Source: Parabacteroides sp. An277 (lineage in GTDB: Bacteria > Bacteroidota > Bacteroidia > Bacteroidales > Tannerellaceae). From it: a DNA stretch of 64,000 nt. Numbering within the stretch: position 1 is the stretch's first letter; every line of letters begins with the position of its first letter. The notes beneath the pieces were generated by a model. That model did not search any database. It was not told the origin of the DNA and saw only the letters and a list, made by a program, of their open reading frames with translations. This document shows, piece by piece, positions 7,332 through 15,738 of this stretch. The position numbers were made by a program, and so were the translations under genes. The stretch covers positions 1-64,000 of the forward strand of contig NZ_NFJB01000009.1 in assembly GCF_002159645.1 (NCBI RefSeq). Reading direction: 5' to 3'.

Positions 7332-9914
7332 TTAGAACGAGAAACGAAGCGCAATGCGGAAGCCGCCCTTCTTGATATTGGGATTATCCAAATAGGTAAG
7401 GCGGCGATAGTAATCCACCCGTAGGATTTTGAAGATATTCTCCAAACCAACGCTCGCTTCGAGGTATGGTGTATTGCCCATGGGCATAGTGCCATCCGGC
7501 AATTGAAACAAACCCGGCGTGAGGGTCGGGTTATTCTTGTCGGTCAGTCCACCATAAATACCACTAAAGGAGACCACCTCGCGGAGCTTGAGCCACTTGA
7601 CTCCCGGAATGCGGTTCAATATCCATCCCTTCAAATAGTAGGTAAGGTAGAACGAGACGTACTGATCGGTAACGAACTCCATCGCGTTCATCATATTGAA
7701 AGCTTCCGGCTGGATGGTGAGCGATTGGTTGGTGTTCGGGAGAATTAACAACGGAAACGGAACCTTGTCCCATACTTTCCCGGCCTTTACCAATGCGTCA
7801 ATATGTCCGAATGAAGAGAGCCAGATACGTTTCTCGGCGCTCACTTCCGTATGGTTGTATTTATAATCGCCTCCTAATCCGTTTAATCCGATTTGATGGG
7901 AGACTTTAAAGATTGGTGCGTCTTTCGAGAGGTTGAAGGGAGATTCCCGTCCGGCCCGTCCGTTGTATGCCCGTTCGCCCGGTGCGTATCGGAGTTGCAC
8001 GCCCAGTTCTGTTTTGTTGAAATCAGGGATGTTTGTCAATGTCCCGTCTGCGTTCATCAAATCATACCGTAAAGAACCGGCGGCTTCGTTATTTTCATGT
8101 CGGATCCATCCCATGACAGAGAGGTTATTCAACCAATCCTTTTCGTATTGCAGCATGGTTTTACGGATATATTGCATGTGTGTCACGGGTGTTCCTGCTT
8201 TCAATGCGACAAACATATTGTCCTTGCTGGTATATAAGAAATCTTGTCCCGGAGTATAGACATCATATTCATGAATAAGCGACAAGTTATTGCGTGGGAA
8301 CTCGCCGGAATGATATTCTTTTTTAGTGAAGCTATGCGTTATCCGAGCGTTATACTTGAACTTACGATCCGATACGCCATACGCGACATAACCGTCGGCA
8401 AACCAATAGGGGTTGAGATTGGCCGTTGTCATACCGCCCACGCGCATCCGGAAACCTTCCAATTCGTTCGAGCTAAAGGTGGTGTTCATCGGTCCGAAGT
8501 CAAACTTGCTCGTTGAACGATCCTTGCCGGTCGGGATGTATCCGGAGATTAATATCTCAGCTGTTTTGATAACTACGTTAAACACGGGAACTTTTCGCAT
8601 TTGAGCTAATAAATCATCCAATGCGCTTTCTTTTTCTTTCAAAGGGACGTGCCGATGTTGTATCCAGAAAGAATCGGGCTGCAACGAAGCTTGCTCGACG
8701 ATATGGTTCTTTCCTAAGAGGTCGAACACCGAATCACGGTTGGCTACCTCAAACTGGTAATTCTCGTAACTCCGGAAGTTATGGGCATAAAATTCCTGCG
8801 TACCATCGATGATGTAGAAATTGATGTACGTGTTTTCCGTATCCAATACCCATGTGCTATCGGGCATTTGTTTAAATTCCTGGTCGATGCGGAGCCTGTC
8901 CACGAAGTTCAAGTTGATATGTGCTGGCACGTTGAGCGTAAATTTCTTCAATGCATAATCGCCATCTAACGTGATGTAAAGCCGGCCGGTGAACCCATAA
9001 CTTTCGCTATTGACCGGTACGAACGCCAAATCCACGCACTTTGTTCCTTTTATATCTACGGTATCCATAATATAATACTTATAATAGGCTACCGCCAACG
9101 TGGAAGAGAGCGGACTTACGAAACGATTCAATAAGATGTTGATATTGTTGTCGAAGATATTGATACCTTGGAATATTTCATCCAGGTTCGCACTAATACC
9201 TCCTTCGTCTAAGGTCTTATCTACGCCTTGCATCCGTTTGGCTTTGACAATAATCTTTTCCGATTTGGGCTTTTTACGATAATATCGGTCGGCCAACGTT
9301 TCTCGAACGGAAAGCGTCAGGATGGGTTTGCCATTAAACTCCGAGGTGTCCAAATAATTCTTAATGAAATTGAACTTACGAGTGAACTTGTTCTTATCCA
9401 GGTTCGGACTAAAGTTGTCTAAGGCCAGGCTCAGTTTTTCATAACTCTCTACCTGGTATTCTTCTTTTGCCTCGATACGGTTGGCATCTTTATGGTCGAT
9501 GACCTTTTTAATCAGTTCAACTGCAGGGTTGTCTTTGCGCGAATATTTTTCTCTTTTCGGTTTGACTACGACCTCCGTCAGTTCATAAGAGGTAGGGCGT
9601 AAAGCGACTACCAACCCGTTGTTTGCTCTTCCTGTTTTTAGCTTAATGGTCTTGTCTACATAACCCAGCGAGGAGACGACGATTTCGTTATATCCTTTGC
9701 TGTTTTGCAATGAAAAGGCACCATTATCGTCTGTCATAGCACCAATAGTTGAATTCTTAAAAAGGACAGATACGTAAGGTAATACCTCTCCGCTGATGGA
9801 ATCTTTGACGATACCTGAGACCGAGGTAATGGATTGTCCGTAAGAGGTAGTATACAAACTGGTTATCGTTAAAAATAAAACCAGCCAACAGTTAAATCGA
9901 AATGTTCTGATCAT
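7332..9914 (-). CDS. DUF5686 / carboxypeptidase-regulatory-like outer-membrane protein
   Basis: An outer-membrane beta-barrel protein of unknown function, widespread in Bacteroidota. After a signal peptide (MIRTFRFNCWLVLFLTITSL...), residues of about 25-110 form a carboxypeptidase D-like regulatory domain (SGIVKDSISGEVLPYVSVLFKN), also seen at the N-terminus of SusC proteins. The remaining 700 residues have alternating aromatic strands and end in F, as barrels do. A longer frame starts at 9950, but that ATG overlaps the promoter TACTTTTG (9955-9948), so the ATG at 9914 is chosen (860 residues). It is followed closely by nhaC. Confidence 0.85.
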   Translation of the reverse strand: MIRTFRFNCWLVLFLTITSLYTTSYGQSITSVSGIVKDSISGEVLPYVSVLFKNSTIGAMTDDNGAFSLQNSKGYNEIVVSSLGYVDKTIKLKTGRANNGLVVALRPTSYELTEVVVKPKREKYSRKDNPAVELIKKVIDHKDANRIEAKEEYQVESYEKLSLALDNFSPNLDKNKFTRKFNFIKNYLDTSEFNGKPILTLSVRETLADRYYRKKPKSEKIIVKAKRMQGVDKTLDEGGISANLDEIFQGINIFDNNINILLNRFVSPLSSTLAVAYYKYYIMDTVDIKGTKCVDLAFVPVNSESYGFTGRLYITLDGDYALKKFTLNVPAHINLNFVDRLRIDQEFKQMPDSTWVLDTENTYINFYIIDGTQEFYAHNFRSYENYQFEVANRDSVFDLLGKNHIVEQASLQPDSFWIQHRHVPLKEKESALDDLLAQMRKVPVFNVVIKTAEILISGYIPTGKDRSTSKFDFGPMNTTFSSNELEGFRMRVGGMTTANLNPYWFADGYVAYGVSDRKFKYNARITHSFTKKEYHSGEFPRNNLSLIHEYDVYTPGQDFLYTSKDNMFVALKAGTPVTHMQYIRKTMLQYEKDWLNNLSVMGWIRHENNEAAGSLRYDLMNADGTLTNIPDFNKTELGVQLRYAPGERAYNGRAGRESPFNLSKDAPIFKVSHQIGLNGLGGDYKYNHTEVSAEKRIWLSSFGHIDALVKAGKVWDKVPFPLLILPNTNQSLTIQPEAFNMMNAMEFVTDQYVSFYLTYYLKGWILNRIPGVKWLKLREVVSFSGIYGGLTDKNNPTLTPGLFQLPDGTMPMGNTPYLEASVGLENIFKILRVDYYRRLTYLDNPNIKKGGFRIALRFSF

Positions 9915-9947
9915 TGACTGTACAATTTGCACATTAAAAATTGATTG

Positions 9948-9955
9948 CAAAAGTA
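9948..9955 (-). promoter_or_regulatory. Promoter -7 element of the DUF5686-nhaC unit
   Basis: Minus-strand TACTTTTG fits TAnnTTTG. Its overlap with an upstream in-frame ATG rules out that ATG as the start. Confidence 0.65.
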
Positions 9956-10044
9956 GCTCTTTTCCTGGTTGGGAAGCGTAAATGGGCTATTAATAATCTT
10001 TAATCGTCGGCCTCCTCTCCCTTTTGAATCAGAAAAGGAGACAA

Positions 10045-10518
10045 TTAGGACAGCAAGCGGACGATTTCTTCGAGGTATGTGGCGTCGATGGCATCGAACG
10101 TGCATAAAGTATCGCTATCAATGTCCAGTACTCCGACGATTTGTCCTTTACGTCTGATGGGTACTACGATTTCTGATTTCGATTCTGCACTGCAAGCAAT
10201 ATGTCCTGGGAATTGTTCGACATCGGCTACAACAAGGGTTCGTCCTTCCGCCCAAGCCGTCCCGCAAACGCCTTTTCCTTGGCGAATGCGCGTGCAGGCT
10301 ACCGGCCCTTGAAAGGGTCCTAATATTAATTCCTCCTCCACGACTCGGTAAAAACCGACCCAAAAGAAACCAAACGTTTGCCGGAGGGCGGCGGCTAAGT
10401 TGGCCATGTTTGCCACTTCGTCTTTCTCTGTCTCCACGAGCGCCCGTAGTTGTGGAATTAACTCTTTGTATTTCTCTTCTTTGTCCGCTTCGGGGCGGAT
10501 ATAAATCGTTTCAGCCAT
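10045..10518 (-). CDS. msrC: GAF-domain free methionine-(R)-sulfoxide reductase
   Basis: Reduces free methionine-R-sulfoxide, an antioxidant repair step in the cytosol. A single GAF domain fills the 157 residues. The redox cysteines sit in the expected places: one in VACTRIRQGKGVCGTAW, one in the KGVCG loop, and one in the PGHIACSAESKSEIVVPI block that characterises fRMsr proteins. An in-frame ATG three codons earlier (10527) is possible; the MAETIYI start was preferred because its leader is longer. The promoter is at 10552-10545. It is transcribed alone, divergently from the ncRNA to its right. Confidence 0.85.
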   Translation of the reverse strand: MAETIYIRPEADKEEKYKELIPQLRALVETEKDEVANMANLAAALRQTFGFFWVGFYRVVEEELILGPFQGPVACTRIRQGKGVCGTAWAEGRTLVVADVEQFPGHIACSAESKSEIVVPIRRKGQIVGVLDIDSDTLCTFDAIDATYLEEIVRLLS

Positions 10519-10544
10519 TGTATACATTATTTTATAGAGGGAGG

Positions 10545-10552
10545 CAAAGGTA
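10545..10552 (-). promoter_or_regulatory. Promoter -7 element of msrC
   Basis: Minus-strand TACCTTTG, 18-27 bp before the candidate start codons. Confidence 0.65.
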
Positions 10553-10654
10553 CGAATTTTATAGGATTCATGAAAAGAGAGCCGTGAATATAAGGTATAG
10601 AGATTTCTTTTGAATTTTCTTTCGCTTTTTTATGGCATTTCCAATTATCCTTTC

Positions 10655-10662
10655 TAACTTTG
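10655..10662 (+). promoter_or_regulatory. Promoter -7 element of the rod-shaped ncRNA
   Basis: TAACTTTG fits TAnnTTTG. Transcription would begin at about 10668-10670 and run through the structured region to the T-run at 10925-10931. No ORF begins in between. Confidence 0.65.
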
Positions 10663-10667
10663 CGCCA

Positions 10668-10931
10668 TTCCGAGTGGGATTCAGCGGAATCTTTAGCGGA
10701 TGACATATTGAGTTAAAGCATTTACGATATTATTCTTAACAGAGAAAATCGCCAATTTTTTAAGTCCGAGAATAATAGACAATAAATGCTTGCACTCATG
10801 CTATAAACTTTTTTCAGAAGGAGAAGGTATATCCAATAGCATAGAGTGCGGGCTGTTGTTTCATTATTGGACTTTAGGCGTTTGGCGATGCCTCTCTGTT
10901 AATAATAGACAGCAAAACCCGCACTTTTTTT
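10668..10931 (+). ncRNA. ssrS: Long rod-folding small RNA, 6S RNA-like
   Basis: The region between msrC and the surface protein has no ORF but folds into one long interrupted hairpin. The outer arms pair 10729-10776 with 10863-10906, including ATCGCCAA with TTGGCGAT, AAGTCC with GGACTT and TAACAGAGA with TCTCTGTTA. A middle stem pairs GCACT and ATGCTAT (792-804) with ATAGCAT and AGTGC (836-849). A 9-bp apical hairpin is at 807-828. It starts at a clear promoter and ends in CCCGCAC plus seven T. An alternative fold pairs AGTGCGGG (845-852) with CCCGCACT (918-925). Rod shape, large bulges, solitary promoter and size of about 260 nt fit 6S RNA, which binds RNA polymerase. The 6S identity is inference; the structure is seen. 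Confidence 0.6.
10918..10931 (+). terminator. 3' end of the rod-shaped ncRNA
   Basis: CCCGCAC is followed by seven T and can pair with GTGCGGG at 846-852, enclosing the 3' arm of the rod. The long distance between stem halves makes this an unusual terminator. Confidence 0.5.
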
Positions 10932-11016
10932 GTGTCGTCTCATAAACGGTTTAGTTGTGAGTAAATGCGTTTGAATTTGAACTATTTATTTTATTAACAA
11001 CTAAAATTTCAGATTT

Positions 11017-13008
11017 ATGAACACACGAATTTTTACTTTATTGGTGGCGTTTCTGGCAACGCTTAGTGGTGCCGTTTGGGGGCAGGAGACCACGACGGCT
11101 TTCTCCGGCGGCAGTGGAACAGATGCTGACCCGTATCAAATTAGCACTGAGGAAGATTTGAAAACATTGGCTACTTCGGTGAATGATGAAAAGAATGATT
11201 ATAAAGGTAAGTACTTTATCTTGACGCAGAGTATTACATTGAATGAAAATGAAGAATGGACACCAATAGGTGGTAATCCTCTTTATGGAGGTACTGCTTT
11301 TAAGGGAATCTTTGATGGCAAAGGATATACGATATCTGGACTATGTATAAAAGAGGCAACATTTACAGGTGATGGATTATTTGGATGGATAGGCAACTCT
11401 ACTACTGAATCTTTTTCTGAAACGGCAGGAATTGTAAAGAATCTTACTGTGGAAGGAGAAGTTGAAATGACTATAAGCACTCTCGCTATAACAGGAGGAA
11501 TATGCGGATATAACTATGGAACCATTCAGAATTGTGTAAGCGATATTTCTTTTGATATAACATACACCCAAACTGTAACTGTTGGAGGAATCTGTGGTAC
11601 AAATGGAGGAATCATTCAAAATTGTGTCAATAAAGGTGATATATCCCTTGCATGTCAAGCTGACGCCGGCTATCCTGCTTGTATGGTTGGAGGCATTTGT
11701 GGAGTTTCTGTGGGTACTATTGAAAAATGTTATAACGAAGGAGATATTTCCGGAAATAATCAAAATACCGATATAGGTGGAATATGTGGAAGTTTGCAAG
11801 AAACACTGGATGAACCTCCTCATATAAATAATTGCTATAATGTCGGAACGCTTACATTGAATTCGGAAACTGGTGGTGATATTGCAGGCATTTGCGTGGT
11901 ACAGGGACCTGAGAATGATTCATCGAAAGAATGTTTTATAACTAATTGCCATAATTATGGGGCGATAAACAGTAACGCATCTTCTATTGGTGGAATCTTT
12001 TGTGGAAGCGAAGATGTGTTCTATATAAAAGTAAACGTAGAAAACTGCTATTATATAAATACAATAACGCCCGATGGTACAGGCGAAGATGTAGAGGGTG
12101 TCGAACCCAAATCAGCAGAAGATTTTGCCAATGGAGGAGTTTTAGCCTTACTGCAAAAGGACAATCCTGGTGTATGGAAACAAGGAGATGAATATCCTAT
12201 ATTCTTAGGAAAAGAAGAGGAAGAAACTACCATCTACCAAGTCACCTTCAACTACAATTACGAAGGAAGTCCCGAAGCAATTACGAAAAATGTAGCAGAA
12301 GGCAAATCGGTAACAGTTCCGGAACTGACCCGCGAAGGCTATACCTTTACGAATTGGTCGACCGACGAGGCTGGAGAAAACATGGCTGATATATCCGGCA
12401 CAATCACTCCAATTGCGAGCATCACCTATTACGCCCAATGGCAAGCCGAACAAACCGAAGACCCGGATGATGACAACGATAACACCGGCGACGACATTCA
12501 CCACCCGCAGCGCTCCATCAAATACTATAATATCTATGTAGATACCATCTGCCCCGGTCTCGAAGTGGAAACCAGCAAGGATGTGGTGCAGGAGGGGCAT
12601 CAGGTGAGTGCCTATCTCACGATTCAGGCCGAGTGCGACACGACGGGGATGCGTTTCGAGTATAAGCGTGGCTTGTTCGGATACTGGCAAGACCTGAAGG
12701 AATTGGAGGGCGTACAACCGGGTGAGTACATCATTAAGAATATTTACACGGACATTTATATCCGTGCCCTCGACGCGACGTTGCCCGAAGAGGAACCGAC
12801 CGGCCTCGACGACCTCGAAGGCATCCGAGCCTATGCAAAGGAGGGCAGCATCTACGTCTACACGCCGAATCGCGAGGAGGTAATGATTATCAGCATGTCC
12901 AGCGCCATCCTCAAGCGTGAGGAGCAAATCGGTTGGCAATCTTATGATGTAAACCGCGGCATCTACATTGTCCGCGTAGGCGAAAAAGTATTCAAACTGA
13001 AGAATTAA
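11017..13008 (+). CDS. Secreted GLUG-repeat and Listeria-Bacteroides-repeat protein
   Basis: A 663-residue exported protein, probably surface-attached. A signal peptide (MNTRIFTLLVAFLATLSGAVWG) is followed by the GGSGTDADPYQISTEEDL domain start. At least five GLUG-type repeats follow (GGICGYNYGTIQNC, GGICGTNGGIIQNC, GGICGVSVGTIEKC), about residues 150-330. An InlB-like Listeria-Bacteroides repeat is at about 405-470 (VTVPELTREGYTFTNWSTDEAG), and a linker rich in D and E follows. The last 70 residues end in RGIYIVRVGEKVFKLKN, like C-terminal sorting or DUF6383-type tails. Such proteins are often IgA-protease-like or adhesive; no catalytic motif is visible. The 3' third looks more GC-rich than the repeat region. 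Confidence 0.8.
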   Translation: MNTRIFTLLVAFLATLSGAVWGQETTTAFSGGSGTDADPYQISTEEDLKTLATSVNDEKNDYKGKYFILTQSITLNENEEWTPIGGNPLYGGTAFKGIFDGKGYTISGLCIKEATFTGDGLFGWIGNSTTESFSETAGIVKNLTVEGEVEMTISTLAITGGICGYNYGTIQNCVSDISFDITYTQTVTVGGICGTNGGIIQNCVNKGDISLACQADAGYPACMVGGICGVSVGTIEKCYNEGDISGNNQNTDIGGICGSLQETLDEPPHINNCYNVGTLTLNSETGGDIAGICVVQGPENDSSKECFITNCHNYGAINSNASSIGGIFCGSEDVFYIKVNVENCYYINTITPDGTGEDVEGVEPKSAEDFANGGVLALLQKDNPGVWKQGDEYPIFLGKEEEETTIYQVTFNYNYEGSPEAITKNVAEGKSVTVPELTREGYTFTNWSTDEAGENMADISGTITPIASITYYAQWQAEQTEDPDDDNDNTGDDIHHPQRSIKYYNIYVDTICPGLEVETSKDVVQEGHQVSAYLTIQAECDTTGMRFEYKRGLFGYWQDLKELEGVQPGEYIIKNIYTDIYIRALDATLPEEEPTGLDDLEGIRAYAKEGSIYVYTPNREEVMIISMSSAILKREEQIGWQSYDVNRGIYIVRVGEKVFKLKN

Positions 13009-13011
13009 CCA

Positions 13012-13240
13012 GACGGTGAAACCGTCGAATCATGCTTAACCGCGGGTGACGCGTCAGCGTTACCTGCGGTAGCTGATGTCCCCCGCTATCCCGACCCCAG
13101 CGGGGGCGAACAAGAGGCATAGAGGGAGAGATTCGACCCCTTCGAGGTCGAGACCGTGGGGCGGACTTTGACCGCAGGTGTCGCTTCGCGCCACACAGCC
13201 GGTTAAGCATGGTTAGACCCCTTCGAGGTCTGGCGAGGCA
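13012..13240. repeat. GC-rich palindromic intergenic element
   Basis: CATGCTTAACC (13031-13041) and its exact inverse GGTTAAGCATG (13201-13211) bound a 180-bp block. Inside are further hairpins: CCCCGCT with AGCGGGG around 13081-13105 and GACCCCTTCGAGGTC at about 13135-13149, the latter repeated outside at 13216-13230. No ORF is credible here. It resembles a non-autonomous or REP-type intergenic repeat. Confidence 0.6.
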
Positions 13241-13301
13241 ACTTATTTGAAGAAAAAAGGCCGATGCGAATCGCCCGAACTATGTTTTATTAGTGAATAT
13301 G

Positions 13302-13334
13302 GCCCTGGGTTCTCCGGAATCTGGGGCTTTTTTT
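13302..13334 (+). terminator. Intrinsic terminator with a UNCG-type loop
   Basis: GCCCTGGGTTC pairs with GAATCTGGGGC over 11 positions (with G-T pairs) around the tetraloop TCCG, followed by seven T. It ends rightward transcription from the GLUG-repeat gene. Confidence 0.85.
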
Positions 13335-13405
13335 ACCCGCTTCACCCGGAGATGGTAGCTGTTGTCAGCCGGGATATTATCCTTTGGTTGCCTATCTATT
13401 AGATT

Positions 13406-13566
13406 TGCGACAATTTGCGCAACTATCTGCGCGATATGGTGCAGTACTATGCGACGCATGGCGCAAATAGGTGCGTGATATGGCGCATGATTAATAGGTA
13501 GGCTGATAGGAGGTAAGGTCTCGGCAGATGAAGACTAAGAGATGGGCAGATGGGAGGGAAGATTTC
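13406..13566. repeat. 22-bp periodic palindromic array upstream of the DUF3078 gene
   Basis: Units begin TGCG at exactly 13406, 13428, 13450 and 13472, with the imperfectly palindromic core TGCGcgATatGGcGCA. The 22-bp phase continues to the right with a changed core: GGCTGAT at 13501 and GGCAGAT at 13523 and 13545. About 80 bp resembles the array at 57260-57431. It lies before the promoter at 13676 and contains no ORF. Confidence 0.7.
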
Positions 13567-13675
13567 GAGGGGTCGAGGAATCTCAAGAATGGGCAAGGGA
13601 TATCCGTATGCTCTCTTTTTTGCTCGTTCGGTTCGAATTGGCCACGAACATGTAAGGGGCAATTCATATTTTCTG

Positions 13676-13683
13676 TAACTTTG
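13676..13683 (+). promoter_or_regulatory. Promoter -7 element of the DUF3078 gene
   Basis: TAACTTTG fits TAnnTTTG, 35 bp before the ATG at 13718. Confidence 0.7.
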
Positions 13684-13717
13684 CAACCGGACAGACTTAA
13701 TAGGAAAAACAAAAGCG

Positions 13718-15232
13718 ATGAGAAATTTTTTGTGTATTTTAGGGTTAATGGGGTATCTGAGCCTTGCCCAAGCGCAAGATTCGGTTTCGGTGTTGAACCC
13801 CATCATGGTACAGCAGGTGACGACGGAGGAGGTCGAGGATACGTTGGTGTCGGTTCGCGCCGATGAATTGCCCGATTTGCGTCTTCGTTTGCAGGAATTA
13901 CGCCGTGAATATACCGTCCCTCGCCCGTTGAACAAACGGTTGCTGAAATGGATGATGCGCGACGAACTGCAAATGGCACCCGAAGCATTGACCTTGATCC
14001 AACAATTCCGTCAGCCGGCCAGACCGTTTGGCGACGACGTGACGTTTCGCGATACCATTATTGTGAACCGGCTTTTCATGCCCGCCCTTTTCACGGGAGA
14101 ATACCTGCCCGATGACCTGACGTTTTACGACCCGCACCCCGAACGGCCCGCCTATACGCCGGCCCCGCTCTATAAACCCGATTCGATATTTACCGATTAT
14201 GTGCGCGAAAAACGGATAACCGAGGGCGCTTACCGCTATATAGAACGCAATCACCCGTCCTATTTCCGTTATTCGACCCGGGATTTCCCCAAAAATGCCT
14301 TCGAGCAGACGACCGTCCATAAGGCTATTACGGAAGATTTCCCGCTTATCGTCACGCGAGACGTCAACTTCAAAGATGTGGAAGCCCCCAAGAAGTTCAT
14401 TCCCGAACGGCGTTACTGGACCTCCAGCTTCGAAAGTTCCATCCAATTCGCCCAGAATTATATCTCGCCCAACTGGCACAGCGGCGGAACCAGTTCGCTG
14501 AACCTGAACAACCGCGAGTATGTGGTCTACAATTATCAGAAAGACCGGGTAAAGATAACCAACGAATTGGAAATAAAGAACAACGTCTATACGGCGCCCA
14601 ACGACACATTGCGCAATTATAAAGTGAGCGACGACGTCTTCCGCCTGCATAGCAACTTCGGTTACGAAGCCTTCTCGAAATGGTACTATACGTTCGACTT
14701 TGAATTCAAAACGCAGCTCTTGAGCAGTTTCGAAGAAAATTCGGACGTCAAGCAGTCCGGTTTCCTTTCGCCTTACAGCCTCACGATGGGTTTGGGTATG
14801 AAATACGACCTGAACAAGACGTTCGCAAACAAGAAGCATAAGTCGGTTACGTTTAATGTGAACATTGCCCCCTTCTCTTATACGTTCCGCCAGACGATGG
14901 ACAAGGATATCAAGCTCGATAAGCATTTCCAAGCCAAGGAAGATGGCACGTACCCGACGAAAGAAAACTTGCTCGGTTCGACCGTCAACGCGACGTTGAA
15001 CTTCCAATTCAACCGGAACGTGAGCTGGTATTCGCGTTTTTATTACAACACGAGCTACCACCGTATCGTAGGCGAATGGGAAAACCGTTTCACCTTTACA
15101 TGGAGCCGCTTCTTCTCGACCAATATCACGCTCAACGTACGGTACGACGACGGTGTGGCGAAAAACGAAGACTTCGACAGTTATTTCCAAATAAACGAGC
15201 TGTTGAGTTTCGGCTTTAATTATAAATGGTAA
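13718..15232 (+). CDS. DUF3078 outer-membrane beta-barrel protein
   Basis: A 504-residue exported protein of unknown function. The signal peptide is MRNFLCILGLMGYLSLAQAQ. The C-terminal half (about 240-504) has the DUF3078 signature NYISPNWHSGGTSSLNLNN, then alternating aromatic beta strands ending in FGFNYKW, so an outer-membrane barrel is likely. The first 230 residues are a charged periplasmic region with no recognised domain. It is transcribed from its own promoter and is followed 80 bp later by the Rnf operon promoter. Confidence 0.82.
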   Translation: MRNFLCILGLMGYLSLAQAQDSVSVLNPIMVQQVTTEEVEDTLVSVRADELPDLRLRLQELRREYTVPRPLNKRLLKWMMRDELQMAPEALTLIQQFRQPARPFGDDVTFRDTIIVNRLFMPALFTGEYLPDDLTFYDPHPERPAYTPAPLYKPDSIFTDYVREKRITEGAYRYIERNHPSYFRYSTRDFPKNAFEQTTVHKAITEDFPLIVTRDVNFKDVEAPKKFIPERRYWTSSFESSIQFAQNYISPNWHSGGTSSLNLNNREYVVYNYQKDRVKITNELEIKNNVYTAPNDTLRNYKVSDDVFRLHSNFGYEAFSKWYYTFDFEFKTQLLSSFEENSDVKQSGFLSPYSLTMGLGMKYDLNKTFANKKHKSVTFNVNIAPFSYTFRQTMDKDIKLDKHFQAKEDGTYPTKENLLGSTVNATLNFQFNRNVSWYSRFYYNTSYHRIVGEWENRFTFTWSRFFSTNITLNVRYDDGVAKNEDFDSYFQINELLSFGFNYKW

Positions 15233-15274
15233 AAAAAGGCAATTTAAATACTTTGTTCGTTCGCAAATAATATA

Positions 15275-15282
15275 TACATTTG
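15275..15282 (+). promoter_or_regulatory. Promoter of the rseC-rnfBCDGEA-galE unit
   Basis: TACATTTG fits the -7 element, and TTTG at 15252-15255 sits 19 bp upstream as the -33 element. It precedes rseC by about 30 bp. Downstream genes through galE have gaps of 24 bp or less or overlap. Confidence 0.75.
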
Positions 15283-15314
15283 CCCTCGAATTTTGCAAAG
15301 TCGAGTTTACAAAT

Positions 15315-15737
15315 ATGAGCGAAAGTATCGAACATCCGGGAATAGTCGAGCAAGTCGATGGAAACAAGGTCCGCGTGCGTATCACACAATACTCAGCCTG
15401 TGCAGGTTGCCATGCCAAATCGGCTTGTACCATATCCGACCGAAAGGATAAATGGATAGACGTGGAAGACACAACGGGCGATTACCAGGCAGGGGAGGCC
15501 GTAGTCATCGTAGGAGAGCATTCATTAGGTCGGGAAGCTGTCTTGTTGGCGTTCGTCTTGCCGGTAGTGATGGTGCTGGGAGCTATCATAGGAGGTTCGG
15601 CAGCAGGATGGGCAGAAACGGCGAGCGGAGCGTTTGGCTTACTCGTGTTGGTGCCTTATTACATTATACTATATGTGTTGCGAGACAAGCTCAAGAAGCA
15701 CTTTGTGTTTAAATTGAAGAAACTAAAAGACCAATAA
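15315..15737 (+). CDS. rseC: RseC/MucC-like membrane protein of the Rnf operon
   Basis: A 140-residue inner-membrane protein of the SoxR-reducing/RseC family. The N-terminal 60 residues form a soluble domain with the cysteine cluster SACAGCHAKSAC (about residues 30-41). Two membrane segments follow (about 75-95 and 100-125), then a lysine-rich tail. In Bacteroidales this gene regularly heads the rnf operon, and a role in electron transfer or complex assembly is inferred from that. It ends two bases before rnfB begins. Confidence 0.85.
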   Translation: MSESIEHPGIVEQVDGNKVRVRITQYSACAGCHAKSACTISDRKDKWIDVEDTTGDYQAGEAVVIVGEHSLGREAVLLAFVLPVVMVLGAIIGGSAAGWAETASGAFGLLVLVPYYIILYVLRDKLKKHFVFKLKKLKDQ

Positions 15738-15738
15738 A

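Noticed and set aside
13898-15472. 524-codon frame on the minus strand
   Set aside because: Opposite the DUF3078 and rseC genes, spans two genes and a promoter; a shadow frame.
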